DNA from: Roseovarius aestuarii
GTDB taxonomy: Bacteria; Pseudomonadota; Alphaproteobacteria; Rhodobacterales; Rhodobacteraceae
Direction of reading: 5' to 3'
Length of the DNA: 64,000 bases
Assembly (NCBI RefSeq): GCF_019966515.1
Contig: NZ_JAIMIB010000001.1
Location: forward strand, 62,001 to 126,000
Shown here piece after piece: positions 1 to 9,398 of the stretch. The notes beneath the pieces are model-generated. The model did no database searches, was not told the origin of the DNA, and saw only the letters and a list, made by a program, of their open reading frames with translations. Each line of letters starts with the position of its first letter. Within the stretch, counting starts at the first letter, position 1. Both the position numbers and the translations under genes were made by a program.

Positions 1-918
1 CGGCACGGCGACCTCGGTGATGATATCGATCCCGGCCCTCGGGCTGATTGCCTTCATCGCAGGCAGCAATTCTTGCGTGGCATAGTCTTCAATCTCGGCG
101 ATGATGGCACGGCTGTCCTGACCCGGCATCCCGCGGAACTCCCAGTCGAAATTGCACCATCCGGCGGTTGCGTTGCGGGCTGCACCGCCTTCGATCGTGC
201 CTATATTGAAAGTGCCATAAGGCGGCACATAGGGCGAGTTCGGCGCGGGGTCGGCCGCCAGTCGGGCACCGATCTCTTCGATCTTGGCAATCAGGCGCAT
301 GGCCACCGAGATCGCGCTGACACCGTGCCTCGGGTCGCAGGAATGCACCTCGTGCCCGACGATTTCGGTTCGCATTTCGTCGCCGCCCTTGTGGCCGGTG
401 ACGATATTCATATCGGTGGGTTCGCCCACGATCACCACCGATGGACGATAGGGAAAGCTCTCCATGCTGTTCAACAACACTGGCATGCCGATTCCGCCGA
501 TTTCCTCATCATAGGTGAACGCAATATGGATGGGCCTGGCCAGGTCAGCCGCCTGAAACACCGGCACCGAGGCCATGACACAGGCCAGAAAACCCTTCAT
601 GTCCACCGACCCGCGCCCATAGAGCCTGCCGTCTTTCGGCGTCAGGGTAAACGGATCGCTGCCCCAGACCTGGCCCTCGACAGGGACGACATCAGTATGA
701 CCGTTGAGCACCACCCCACCATCGACCTGCGGCCCGATCGTGGCAAAGACATTGGCGCGTTGCCCATCGGCATCATGGCTCAGCGTGACCTCTGCGCCCT
801 GCGCTTCCAGCATCTCTTTGATGTAGCCGGTTATGTCTTGATTTGGGCGGCCCGAAACACTGTCAAACCCAACCAGCCGTTCAAGAATTTCAGTCGCGGA
901 TTTCAGATTGTCGGCCAC
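1..918 (-). CDS. M20 family deacylase, ArgE/acetylornithine deacetylase-like (partial, C-terminus beyond left edge)
   Basis: Reading the minus strand from a GTG at 918 gives an open frame of 306 codons running off the window. It has the M20 zinc-peptidase plan: NGHTDVVP (His74, Asp76), GRGSVDMKGF (bridging Asp106) and YDEEIGG (catalytic Glu pair at 138-139), followed by the lid domain. M20 enzymes of the ArgE/DapE type hydrolyse N-acyl amino acids with a two-metal centre in the cytoplasm. The GTG has AAAGGGA about 8 bases upstream; the nearby ATG is out of frame. The gene diverges from the dioxygenase/ABC operon starting at 1022, so a role in hydrolysing an N-acylated compound taken up by that system is plausible but inferred. 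The long plus-strand frame at 73-972 is its shadow. Confidence 0.9.
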   Translation of the reverse strand, partial: MADNLKSATEILERLVGFDSVSGRPNQDITGYIKEMLEAQGAEVTLSHDADGQRANVFATIGPQVDGGVVLNGHTDVVPVEGQVWGSDPFTLTPKDGRLYGRGSVDMKGFLACVMASVPVFQAADLARPIHIAFTYDEEIGGIGMPVLLNSMESFPYRPSVVIVGEPTDMNIVTGHKGGDEMRTEIVGHEVHSCDPRHGVSAISVAMRLIAKIEEIGARLAADPAPNSPYVPPYGTFNIGTIEGGAARNATAGWCNFDWEFRGMPGQDSRAIIAEIEDYATQELLPAMKAISPRAGIDIITEVAVP

Positions 919-1021
919 GCGCGCATTCCCTTTTGCAGTCAACCGAGCGGACCCTATAGCCGCCGGGTTTGATTCTCCTAACCAAAATTGTGCGATGTCG
1001 CGGATAGGCTAGTCAGGCCAG

Positions 1022-1831
1022 ATGATCTGGTGGCAGAGTTTAGGCAAGATGGACAGCACGCCACCCTTCAGCACGACCCGTATCGAAGGTCAATTTGAAC
1101 CGGATCAAGGGCCGGGCAAACATCGCATCGGTCTGATCGTTCTGTCGAACGACTACGTGACCGAGCGCGATTTCGTCAATCTGCGTCCCAGCGATGATGT
1201 GACGATTTTCGCCAGCCGGATAAGAAATACGCAAAGTTGTTCAATCGAGACCCTGCCGCAGATGGCGCCGCATATATCTGATGCGGCCGCGTTGTTGGTC
1301 CCGGAAGGACGGCTCGATGTCGTGGCCTATGCCTGTACGTCGGGTACGATCGCGATGGGGTACGACACCGTTTGCGAACGCATCCACGCGGTCCGGCCCG
1401 GCGCGAAAGTCGTGACGCCGATCACTGCATCGCTGGCGGCGCTGGACGGGCTGGGCGCGCACAAACTGGCTGTCCTGACGCCCTATACCGACGATGTGAA
1501 CCAGATTATCGCCCATCATCTTACGGCGCATCACAAGGAGATATGCGCCTTCACTTCATTCCACATTGACGACAATGAGGTGATGGCCGCCCTGCCCCCG
1601 GATGCAATTTATCAAGCAGCTCTTGAAGCGGACCGGCTCGAGGCTGAAGCGTTATTCATCTCCTGCACCGCCATTCGCGCCGTGGATGTTGTCGAGCAGA
1701 TCGAGAACGCCATAGGAAAACCGGTAGTGACCGCCAATCAGGCGATGATCTGGCAGGCATTGCGACTGGCCGGATGTGCAGCGCCCATCGCTGGTTACGG
1801 GCGGCTACTTCACCACGCAACTCCCTGGTAG
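1022..1831 (+). CDS. Asp/Glu racemase-superfamily protein, maleate isomerase/arylmalonate decarboxylase-like
   Basis: The 269-residue protein has the two half-sites of the Asp/Glu racemase superfamily, each with a cysteine: YACTSGT (Cys105) and ISCTAIRA (Cys215). The spacing and the GLIVLSNDYVTERDF start resemble maleate cis-trans isomerases, arylmalonate decarboxylases and ectoine-utilisation EutA proteins. Members act on small dicarboxylates or amino acids by cysteine acid/base chemistry in the cytoplasm. The first ATG (1022) has only a weak ribosome site; ATG 1049 (residue 10) is an alternative start. It is the first gene of the plus-strand catabolic run and is followed 18 bases later by a dioxygenase. 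Substrate cannot be told from sequence. Confidence 0.85.
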   Translation: MIWWQSLGKMDSTPPFSTTRIEGQFEPDQGPGKHRIGLIVLSNDYVTERDFVNLRPSDDVTIFASRIRNTQSCSIETLPQMAPHISDAAALLVPEGRLDVVAYACTSGTIAMGYDTVCERIHAVRPGAKVVTPITASLAALDGLGAHKLAVLTPYTDDVNQIIAHHLTAHHKEICAFTSFHIDDNEVMAALPPDAIYQAALEADRLEAEALFISCTAIRAVDVVEQIENAIGKPVVTANQAMIWQALRLAGCAAPIAGYGRLLHHATPW

Positions 1832-1849
1832 AAAGAAGGTTTGGAAGAC

Positions 1850-2740
1850 ATGCGCCCCACAGATATCTTATCGCATCCTCCCCGTGTGCTTGGTCAAACT
1901 GAGCGCGAATTCTTTTTCGATCAGGGCTATGTCGTTCGGGAAAAGGCGATCAGCGATGACTGGCTGGCCCGGCTCAACGCGGCGATCGATGCCCAGGTTG
2001 ACAGATCAAGACAACTAACAGCATCAGACGGCACGTTCGATCTTGAGACCGGGCACAGTGCCGACAATCCGCGCCTGCGCCGGATATCATATCTCGACGA
2101 TCTTGATCCGGTGTTCTGGGAGTTCTGCACCGAATCGAACCTGGCCGACCTTGCCGCCGATCTGATGGGCCCCGATGTCCGTTTCCGCGAATGCATGATC
2201 AACATCAAATGGGCAGGTGGCGGGCAAGAGGTAAGGTGGCATCAGGACATTCCGTTTTACCCGCTGACCAACTTTTCTGTCGCGCAGTTTCTGGTCTGCC
2301 TCAAGGATGTCGGCACCGAGCAAGGCCCGTTGCAGGTGGTTCCGCAAAGCCACAAGGGGCCGATCTACAATCACTACGACGACGCGGATAACTGGCTGGG
2401 CTACATCCCCGATAATCGGCTCGCCGACGCAGGTATCGATAGCGCGGTCGACCTGACCGGCCCGGCAGGCACGGTTACGGTGCATCATTGCGCGACACTT
2501 CATGCGTCCCGCGCCAATCTCAGCCAACAGGGCCGTCCGGTGCTGATCGTGGGTTTTGCCGCCTGCGATGCCCTGCCATATACCGCGCCAGCCTACCGTT
2601 CGACGCATTACGGCACGGTCGTGCGCGGCCAGGAAGCGCGGTTTTCTCATCATGAACCGGTGGACATGCGCCTGCCACCAGACTGGTCGGGCGGCTACAC
2701 TTCGATCTTCGAGCACCAGCAGCACAAGGCAGCTGGCTAG
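1850..2740 (+). CDS. phytanoyl-CoA dioxygenase (PhyH) family Fe(II)/2-oxoglutarate oxygenase
   Basis: The 296-residue protein carries the Fe(II)-binding facial triad of PhyH enzymes: His131 and Asp133 in RWHQDIPFYP and the distal His218 in CATLHASRANLS, with a likely 2-oxoglutarate-binding Arg just downstream (SQQGRPV). Family members hydroxylate small molecules using O2 and 2-oxoglutarate; PhnY-type phosphonate hydroxylases and EctD belong to the same fold, but the EctD signature is not seen. An upstream in-frame TTG (1841) could also start translation; ATG 1850 was chosen. Its neighbours, a racemase-like enzyme and an uptake system, suggest oxidation of an imported metabolite. Confidence 0.88.
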   Translation: MRPTDILSHPPRVLGQTEREFFFDQGYVVREKAISDDWLARLNAAIDAQVDRSRQLTASDGTFDLETGHSADNPRLRRISYLDDLDPVFWEFCTESNLADLAADLMGPDVRFRECMINIKWAGGGQEVRWHQDIPFYPLTNFSVAQFLVCLKDVGTEQGPLQVVPQSHKGPIYNHYDDADNWLGYIPDNRLADAGIDSAVDLTGPAGTVTVHHCATLHASRANLSQQGRPVLIVGFAACDALPYTAPAYRSTHYGTVVRGQEARFSHHEPVDMRLPPDWSGGYTSIFEHQQHKAAG

Positions 2741-3079
2741 TCCGACCATAGCGTCGAAATCCGGACGATCAGCAACCCATTCACGCTCTGCTTGTATAGT
2801 ATCCTGTGAATTTCAATCCATTTGCTTGCTCTCCTTGAGAGAGCGGGCGTTGATTATAGTCTTAGGTTATAGTTTTTTCTTTTCTAATCATAGATTTTAT
2901 CCGATTGTGGCTTTGCTGCCTTCTGACCTACTGTCCGGTTAAGCCGGTGACTGAATCGCAGCACAAGGCATAAACTGGGGGAACAATAATAAAAAATAAT
3001 TCGGGGGATGGCTGTCATCAAAACGTCAACAACACGCGCCAATCCCCCTTTGTCTGACTAGACGTCCAAAGGAGGAAAC
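2741..3079. other. 339-bp intergenic region upstream of the ABC importer
   Basis: No convincing gene is present. The DNA turns AT-rich from about 2840. A small hairpin (GCTCTC at 2828-2833, GAGAGC at 2839-2844) lacks a T-run and is at best a weak terminator of the dioxygenase gene. The importer's own ribosome site AAAGGAGG lies just before 3080. The length suggests the ABC importer has its own promoter, but no clear -35/-10 pair was identified. Confidence 0.5.
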
Positions 3080-5119
3080 ATGAAAAGACTACTTTTATCC
3101 GGAGTAGCCGTCATCGCCTTGCCGATGGCTGCTTACGCCAACTGCCCCGCGATCTCGGTCGCGGATATGCAGGGCGTTGCCGCGGGGGCCTATCCGCAGC
3201 AATACGATCTTTCCGAATTCCAGGCGGCCGCTGGCTGCACGATGGAATTCTCGGCCAATCCTGATATCGCCACGCTGAACGGCCAGATCGCAGGCAATGG
3301 TGAACTGCCATCGCTGGCCGACCGCCTGCCCGAAGATCCGCTGGTGGTGGTTCCCTACGATTCCATAGGTCAATACGGCGGCACGCTGGATGTTCTGTCG
3401 AACGCGACCGAGGCCGGTACATCCGACTTTCTGTCGGTGCGCCATGTCAATCTGGTGCGCTACTCGGACGACCTGCAAACCATCGTTCCCAATATCGCCA
3501 AATCGTGGACCTGGAATGACGACTACACCCAGCTGACATTCAAGCTGCGCAAGGGCCACAAATGGTCGGATGGCGCGCCATTCACCTCTGCAGACGTCAA
3601 ATTCTGGCATGACAACCTGATGCTGGACACCAACATCTACGAAACCCCCAAAGACTATGTCACGGTGGGTGGCGCGACGATGACGGTGGATGCACCCGAC
3701 GAGGAAACCGTCGTCTTCAACCTGCCCGCGCCCAAACCCGGCCTGCTGGCGCACTTCGCCACCTCCTATGCGCAGGGCTTCCAGCCCATGCATTTCCTGG
3801 GTCAGTTTCACCCGGGGTTGAGCGATGATGCCGACAGCGTGGCGCAGGGTCTTGGCTTTGAGAACGGCTACGATGCGATCAAGGCCTATTACGGGAATTC
3901 GGACTGGACCGACACGCCCACGCCGATGCTCAGCAAGCCAGAGCTTGTCGACGGGCTGACCAAGCACACCGTGCCAACGCTGGAAAGCCATATCTACATC
4001 AATGATACGACCGAAGGCCGGCAACTGGTGGCCAACCCCTATTTCCACCAGGTCGACCCCACGGGCCAGCAACTGCCCTATATCAGCGAGCAAGATGAGG
4101 TCTATATCAACGACAAGGAAGTACGAATCCTCAAGCTGGTGAACGGCGAGGTCGACTACAAGTCGCAATCGGTTCGGCTGGAATCGGCACCGATCCTGCT
4201 CGAAAACCAGGAAGCAGGCGGCTATACGATCCAGTTGAAGCCGACCGTGGCGATGCCTGCGTTTTCGTTCAACCTGACGGCTGAGGATGAAGCCAAGCGC
4301 GCGGTTTTTGCCGACTACCGCTTCCGCGAGGCGATGTCCGTGGCCATCAACCGGGAAGAGCTGAACGAGGTAGCGTATTTTGGTCAGGGCACGCCCAGCC
4401 AGATCGCACCTTTCCTGCCGACGCCTGATTTCATTGATCCCAAGTGGAGCAGCTACAAGGCTGCGTATGATCCGGATGGGGCCAAGGCGACGCTGGATGA
4501 AATCGGTATGAAAGATACCGATGGCGACGGTTTCCGCGAATTGCCGAACGGCGACAAGCTGGTCCTGACCATGAACTATTCGACCCAAGGCATCTCGGGC
4601 CAGGTGGTTGAACTCGTCAGCCAGTACTGGGCTGATGTGGGTGTCGAATCCACTGTGAAAGAGGTGACACCGGACGAGTATCGCTCGGCGCAAAGCTCGA
4701 ACAAGCTGGATGTCGGACTCTGGCAGTATGGGGCGCCGTTGGCGATCCATCTGGGGCTTAACACCTTCTTCCGGGCACCGTTCGGGACGTATTTCGAACA
4801 CCGCACAGGTATGCTCTGGGGTGAATGGCTGGATTCGGACGGCGCCAAAGGTGTCGAACCGCCGGAGTTCGTGAAAAAGCTCGCGGCGGATATCGACGCA
4901 TTCCAGTCGGCCTCACCGGGGTCGCCCGAGGTTGCCGAACTGGGTAATGCGCTGGTGCAGGGGATCGTGGAAAACCTTGTCCTCATCGGCACGGTCGCAG
5001 CACCCGAACCGGTCTATTCCAGCAACAAGCTGCAGAACTTCACCGAGTTCAAGACCTGGTCCTACGAATACTATCGGACCTACCCGTATCGCGGCTCGCA
5101 ATGGTGGCTGACCGAGTGA
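3080..5119 (+). CDS. ABC transporter periplasmic substrate-binding protein, family 5 (peptide/oligopeptide type)
   Basis: The 679-residue protein starts with a Sec signal peptide (MKRLLLSGVAVIALPMAAYA, likely cut after residue 20). It continues with the SBP family 5 body, including WTWNDDYTQLTFKLRKG and WSDGAPFTSADVKFW, the usual signature of DppA/OppA-type binding proteins. It would capture a peptide, oligosaccharide or other amphipathic solute in the periplasm and hand it to the two permeases. The protein is longer than most DppA proteins (about 530), resembling the longer binding proteins common in alphaproteobacteria. A strong AAAGGAGG ribosome site lies directly upstream. The ligand cannot be deduced. 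Confidence 0.92.
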   Translation: MKRLLLSGVAVIALPMAAYANCPAISVADMQGVAAGAYPQQYDLSEFQAAAGCTMEFSANPDIATLNGQIAGNGELPSLADRLPEDPLVVVPYDSIGQYGGTLDVLSNATEAGTSDFLSVRHVNLVRYSDDLQTIVPNIAKSWTWNDDYTQLTFKLRKGHKWSDGAPFTSADVKFWHDNLMLDTNIYETPKDYVTVGGATMTVDAPDEETVVFNLPAPKPGLLAHFATSYAQGFQPMHFLGQFHPGLSDDADSVAQGLGFENGYDAIKAYYGNSDWTDTPTPMLSKPELVDGLTKHTVPTLESHIYINDTTEGRQLVANPYFHQVDPTGQQLPYISEQDEVYINDKEVRILKLVNGEVDYKSQSVRLESAPILLENQEAGGYTIQLKPTVAMPAFSFNLTAEDEAKRAVFADYRFREAMSVAINREELNEVAYFGQGTPSQIAPFLPTPDFIDPKWSSYKAAYDPDGAKATLDEIGMKDTDGDGFRELPNGDKLVLTMNYSTQGISGQVVELVSQYWADVGVESTVKEVTPDEYRSAQSSNKLDVGLWQYGAPLAIHLGLNTFFRAPFGTYFEHRTGMLWGEWLDSDGAKGVEPPEFVKKLAADIDAFQSASPGSPEVAELGNALVQGIVENLVLIGTVAAPEPVYSSNKLQNFTEFKTWSYEYYRTYPYRGSQWWLTE

Positions 5120-5212
5120 GCCGCCTTTAGGCACATCGCGTTCGCGGCCAGCTTCGGTTGGCCGCGACCTTAATGCTCAGGCGCGGCAACCGCGCAAATA
5201 CGGAACGGGATC

Positions 5213-6217
5213 ATGCTGCAATTCGGCCGCTTCGTGATGGTCAGGGCGATGATGGCGATTATAACGCTGATTATCGTGTCACTGGTCGTCTTCACCCTGA
5301 TGGAACTTGTGCCGGGCGACTGCGCCGAGCGCTATCTTGCCTTCAAGAACACCCAAGGGTCGGGGATTTCACTTGAAGACATCGAAAACGAGCGGCAGCG
5401 GCTTGGTCTCGACCGACCTTTCCTGACCCGATGGGCCAGCTGGATCGTGAACGCCTTTCAGGGCGAATATGGCGACAGCTGCATCCTGAGGGTCAACATC
5501 GCCCAGTTGCTTGGCGCGAAATTCTGGGTTTCTCTCGGTGTCTGCCTTGCCTCGCTGGCGCTGGCTTATGCCATTGCCATTCCGGTCGGCATCATCTCGG
5601 CCGCGTCAAACAACCCCTACCTCAACAACGGGCTGCGTCTGTTCAGCTACCTGGGTCTGGCGATGCCGAACTTCCTGCTGGCGCTGATGATCATGTTGTT
5701 TTCGACCGTATGGTTCGGCGAAACGCTGACCGGGCTTTTCAGCAGGGAATATCGCGATGCGCCCTGGGACTGGGACAAATTCGTTGATCTGATGAAACAC
5801 GCCTGGCTGCCGATTTTCATCCTTGGCTGGTCGGCCACCGCCTTCGCGCTCCAGACGGTGCGCGCCCTGATGTCGGACGAGATCGGCAAGCTTTATGTCA
5901 CGGCCGCCGCGGCCCGCGGTGTCTTTGGCCGCAAGCTGCTTTGGCGCTACCCTGCCCGGCACGCGCTTGGGCCGATCGTCAACTCGCTGGGGTTTGACCT
6001 GAACCGCATCTTCAACGAGCTGCCCATCGTGGCGCTGATCCTGACATTGACTGAGGCAGGCGCTCTGCTGATCGAAGCGCTGGCGCGATCCAATGACCAA
6101 CAGCTTGCCGGCGCAATCATCTTCCTGCTGACCGCTTCCATCGTGACGCTGAATTTCTTTACGGACATCCTGTTGGCCGTGATTGATCCCCGCGTCCGCA
6201 AAAGCATTCTGAGGTAA
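5213..6217 (+). CDS. ABC transporter permease, DppB-type
   Basis: The 334-residue inner-membrane protein has an N-terminal transmembrane helix (AIITLIIVSLVVFTLMELVPGD), a periplasmic loop with the RLGLDRPFLTRW motif typical of DppB permeases, and the BPD_transp_1 helices. The ATPase-contact loop YVTAAAARGVFGRKLLWRYPARHAL lies near residue 235. It forms the translocation channel with the next gene. An unusually long loop around residues 175-195 (GLFSREYRDAPWDWDKF) distinguishes it from short DppB proteins. It sits 93 bases after the binding protein and 5 bases before the second permease, consistent with one transcript. Confidence 0.92.
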   Translation: MLQFGRFVMVRAMMAIITLIIVSLVVFTLMELVPGDCAERYLAFKNTQGSGISLEDIENERQRLGLDRPFLTRWASWIVNAFQGEYGDSCILRVNIAQLLGAKFWVSLGVCLASLALAYAIAIPVGIISAASNNPYLNNGLRLFSYLGLAMPNFLLALMIMLFSTVWFGETLTGLFSREYRDAPWDWDKFVDLMKHAWLPIFILGWSATAFALQTVRALMSDEIGKLYVTAAAARGVFGRKLLWRYPARHALGPIVNSLGFDLNRIFNELPIVALILTLTEAGALLIEALARSNDQQLAGAIIFLLTASIVTLNFFTDILLAVIDPRVRKSILR

Positions 6218-6222
6218 TCACC

Positions 6223-7365
6223 ATGACAGACATGACCACAGATAATATGCAGGATCAGAAGGCCAAAGAGGCCTATTTCACCGCATCGCAGGGGCAATTG
6301 ATCTGGGCGCGGTTCAAAAAGCAACGCGCCGCCCTGATTGCCGCCGTCATTCTGATGGCGCTGATCCTCTCGGGCATCTTCGCGCCCTTTCTGTCGCCCT
6401 ATGATCCAACGATTGCGGGCCGCGACAAGGATTACACCAACGGCGCACCGCAGATGCCTCAGTTCTGCGACGCCAATGGATGTTCCGCCCGTCCCTTTAT
6501 CCATGCGGTCAAGCGTGAACGCTCGATCAAGACTAACTTCCGCTGGGTCACAACCGTCGACGAAGACACCCGTCTTTATATGAAGTTCTTCACTGAAGGG
6601 GACAGGTACAAGCTCTTTGACCTCATCCCGATGGACACGCATCTCTTCGGGGTCGAGGGTGGCAAAATTCACCTCTTTGGCACCGACGAAGACGGGCAGG
6701 ATATCTTCTCTCGTACCCTTCATGCGATCTGGACTTCGATGAAAGTGGGCTCGATTGGCGTGTTCATCGCCTTTGTTCTGGCGCTGATTATCGGAGGGGT
6801 GTCCGGCTATTACGGCGGCTGGATCGACGGGGTGATACAGATGATCACCGATGCAGTCCGAACGGTGCCCGCTATCCCGCTCTTCATGGCGGTGGCGGCC
6901 TTCATGCCGCCCGAGATGACCGCCGAGGCCAGGTTCTTCTACATATCCCTCATATTGGGCTTCATCGGCTGGCCCACGCTGGCAAGACGGGTCAGGACCC
7001 ATCTGCTGACCGAGCGCAATCAGGAATATGTGCTGGCCGCACAGCTTTGCGGCGCCAAGCCCGGCCACGTCATTCGCCGCCACCTGCTGCCCAGCTTCAC
7101 CAGCTACATCATCGTCGATCTGGTGATTTCCTTTCCATACATGGTTCTTTCGGAAACGGCGCTCAGCTTCATCGGTCTGGGCCTCAAGGACCCGGTCAGC
7201 TCATTGGGCGTGATGCTGCAGAAAGCCACCAGCGCCGACGTTCTGCTGAACTATCAATGGTACTTCATCCCGGTGATCTTCTTCATCGCGCTGGTCATGG
7301 CATTCGTCTTCGTCGGTGACGGGCTGCGCGACGCGGCCGACCCCTATTCGGAGGCCAAGAAATGA
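6223..7365 (+). CDS. ABC transporter permease, DppC-type
   Basis: The 380-residue protein begins with the DppC N-terminal region (IWARFKKQRAALIAAVILMALILSGIFAPFLSPYDP), has a long periplasmic insert (residues about 65-150) and then the permease helices. The coupling loop EYVLAAQLCGAKPGHVIRRHLLPS contacts the ATPase. It pairs with the preceding permease. Its stop overlaps the ATG of the first ATPase gene by four bases, showing translational coupling. The inserted segment is longer than in standard DppC and matches the long insert types seen with the longer binding proteins. Confidence 0.92.
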   Translation: MTDMTTDNMQDQKAKEAYFTASQGQLIWARFKKQRAALIAAVILMALILSGIFAPFLSPYDPTIAGRDKDYTNGAPQMPQFCDANGCSARPFIHAVKRERSIKTNFRWVTTVDEDTRLYMKFFTEGDRYKLFDLIPMDTHLFGVEGGKIHLFGTDEDGQDIFSRTLHAIWTSMKVGSIGVFIAFVLALIIGGVSGYYGGWIDGVIQMITDAVRTVPAIPLFMAVAAFMPPEMTAEARFFYISLILGFIGWPTLARRVRTHLLTERNQEYVLAAQLCGAKPGHVIRRHLLPSFTSYIIVDLVISFPYMVLSETALSFIGLGLKDPVSSLGVMLQKATSADVLLNYQWYFIPVIFFIALVMAFVFVGDGLRDAADPYSEAKK

Positions 7366-8363
7366 GCCTGCTGACCGTTGAGAACCTGACCCTCCAGTTC
7401 GACACCGACGAGGGGCGGATCACCGCAGTCGATGATGTCTCGTTCTCGCTTGAACCCGGTGAGGTGATGGGGCTGGTCGGCGAAAGCGGCTCGGGCAAGT
7501 CGGTGACTGCGAAAGCGCTGATGAAGCTCAATGCCGGCAACGCCCATTACGCGCCCGATACCAAGATCACGCTGAACCTGGAAGACCAGTCGATTGACGT
7601 CATGTCCCTGAAAACCCCGCGCGAGATGCAGCTTGTACGCGGCGGCGCGATCTCGATGATCTTTCAGGAGCCGATGGCCAGTTTTGCCCCGGCCATGACC
7701 ATCGGCAAACAGATGGTCGAGCAGCTTTTGATCCATTCGGACATGAACAAGGCGCAGGCGAAAGAATTGTCGATCGAGATGCTGGACCGTGTGGGCATTT
7801 CAGACGCCTCTACCCGATTCGGGCAATACGCGTTCGAGATGTCGGGCGGCATGCGGCAACGGGCGATGATCGCGATGGCGCTTTCAACCAAGCCGAAACT
7901 GCTGATCGCGGATGAGCCGACCACCGCGCTGGATGTGACCATTCAGGCGCAGGTAATCGACCTGATGAAAGACCTTGTTGACGAATTCCACATGGGCATC
8001 ATCTTCATTACCCACGACCTCGGCGTCGTGGCGCAGACCGCCGATAAGGTGGCAGTGATGTATCTGGGCCGGATGATCGAACAGGGTCCAGTGCGCGACG
8101 TGATCCGCCACCCGCAACACCCCTATACGCAAGGGCTGCTGGATGCGCTGCCGAAGCTCGATGACCTTGAGGCGCCATTGACCCCGGTGGCAGGCGATAT
8201 CCCCTCGCCGCTCGAACGTCCCCCGGGCTGCGTCTTTCATACGCGCTGCCCCAAGATCATCGGTGACGTCTGCAAGCGTGACATTCCGCAATGGGTGGAT
8301 ACCGGCGAGAACCATCGCACCGCCTGCCATCTATGCAGTGCCGAAGAAGGAGCAGCCGCATGA
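7362..8363 (+). CDS. ABC transporter ATP-binding protein, DppD-type
   Basis: The 333-residue protein has Walker A GESGSGKS (about residue 44), signature MSGGMRQR, Walker B LLIADEPTTALD and the H-loop ITHDLG. It ends in the oligopeptide/dipeptide C-terminal domain (HPQHPYTQGLLDALP, then a cysteine-bearing PPGCVFHTRCP segment) that can bind an Fe-S cluster in DppD proteins. It energises uptake from the cytoplasmic face. The start overlaps the upstream stop (ATGA), and the stop overlaps the next start in the same manner. Confidence 0.93.
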   Translation: MSLLTVENLTLQFDTDEGRITAVDDVSFSLEPGEVMGLVGESGSGKSVTAKALMKLNAGNAHYAPDTKITLNLEDQSIDVMSLKTPREMQLVRGGAISMIFQEPMASFAPAMTIGKQMVEQLLIHSDMNKAQAKELSIEMLDRVGISDASTRFGQYAFEMSGGMRQRAMIAMALSTKPKLLIADEPTTALDVTIQAQVIDLMKDLVDEFHMGIIFITHDLGVVAQTADKVAVMYLGRMIEQGPVRDVIRHPQHPYTQGLLDALPKLDDLEAPLTPVAGDIPSPLERPPGCVFHTRCPKIIGDVCKRDIPQWVDTGENHRTACHLCSAEEGAAA

Positions 8364-9364
8364 GCGAAGAGCTTCTGATTTCAACCCGCGATCTGTCGGT
8401 CGAATTCAAGATCGGCAGCGGGGTCTTTTCAAAGAAAATTCTCAAGGCGGTCGACGGCATTTCCATCGACATTCCGCGCGGATCGTTCTTTGGCGTCGTA
8501 GGTGAAAGCGGGTCAGGCAAGACCACCCTGGGTCGGGCATTGCTCAAGGCGGTGCCGATCGCTCATGGCGAAGCCAGGTATAATGATGGCGAGGTTGATT
8601 ATGACCTTACCACCCTTGCCGGGCCGGACCTAAAGGACTACCGCAAGCGCGCGCAGCTGATCTTTCAGGACCCCTATGCAGCGCTCTCGCCACGCATGAC
8701 TGTGCGCGATATCATCGCCGAGCCGCTCGAAGTCATGGGGCTCACCAAAAGCCGCGAGGAAACCGACTCCCGGGTGCGTGAAATCGCCGAGAAATGCCGC
8801 CTGAACCTCGAACACCTGCGCCGTTTCCCGCATGCGTTCTCGGGCGGCCAGCGGCAGCGGATTTCCATCGCCCGCGCGCTGGTGTCCGGCCCGCAATTCA
8901 TCGTCGCGGACGAAAGTGTTGCGGCGCTTGACGTGTCGATCCAGGCCGACGTGCTGAACCTGCTGAAATCCATCCAGCGCGAGATGGGGCTTACTTTCAT
9001 GTTCATCAGCCATGATCTGAGCGTCGTGGCCCATACCTGCGATCATGTGGCGGTGATGTATCTGGGCCGGATCGTCGAAAGCGCACCGACGCGACAGCTT
9101 TTCGACAATGCGCGCCACCCCTATACTAAGGCACTCTTTTCGGCGATCCCCTCACTTGATCCGGATGATCGCGGCAAGGCACAGAAGCTCGAAGGCGAGA
9201 TCCCCTCGCCCACCAATCAGCCCCCCGGATGCAAGTTTCACACCCGCTGCCCCTTCGCCACCGATATCTGCAAACGCGAAGAGCCACCGCTGGATACCTG
9301 CGAGGAAGGTCACGCTGTGTCGTGCCACCACTGGCAGGAGCTGAGCGAAAACGTTCCCGCCTGA
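8360..9364 (+). CDS. ABC transporter ATP-binding protein, DppF-type
   Basis: The 334-residue second ATPase has Walker A GESGSGKTT, the DppF/OppF-typical QLIFQDPYAALSPRMTV Q-loop, signature SGGQRQR, Walker B FIVADESVAALD and the C-terminal PPGCKFHTRCP cysteine motif. A longer frame beginning at 8291 exists, but the ATG at 8360 overlaps the upstream stop (ATGA) and has the right N-terminus, so it is the start. With the previous gene it forms the ATPase heterodimer of the importer. Confidence 0.93.
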   Translation: MSEELLISTRDLSVEFKIGSGVFSKKILKAVDGISIDIPRGSFFGVVGESGSGKTTLGRALLKAVPIAHGEARYNDGEVDYDLTTLAGPDLKDYRKRAQLIFQDPYAALSPRMTVRDIIAEPLEVMGLTKSREETDSRVREIAEKCRLNLEHLRRFPHAFSGGQRQRISIARALVSGPQFIVADESVAALDVSIQADVLNLLKSIQREMGLTFMFISHDLSVVAHTCDHVAVMYLGRIVESAPTRQLFDNARHPYTKALFSAIPSLDPDDRGKAQKLEGEIPSPTNQPPGCKFHTRCPFATDICKREEPPLDTCEEGHAVSCHHWQELSENVPA

Positions 9365-9398
9365 CGGCAATTCGACCCCATCCAAAAGGATACCGGAT

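Noticed and set aside
73..972. 299-residue plus-strand frame at the left edge
   Set aside because: It is antisense to a well-conserved M20 deacylase frame with correct metal motifs; the plus translation is His/Arg-rich without family features.
1850..2740. Ectoine hydroxylase (EctD)
   Set aside because: The protein is PhyH-like but lacks the long EctD signature around the first iron ligands, and no ect genes are nearby.
3095..4801. 568-residue minus-strand frame
   Set aside because: It is the antisense shadow of the substrate-binding protein; high GC content keeps it open. No recognisable motif.
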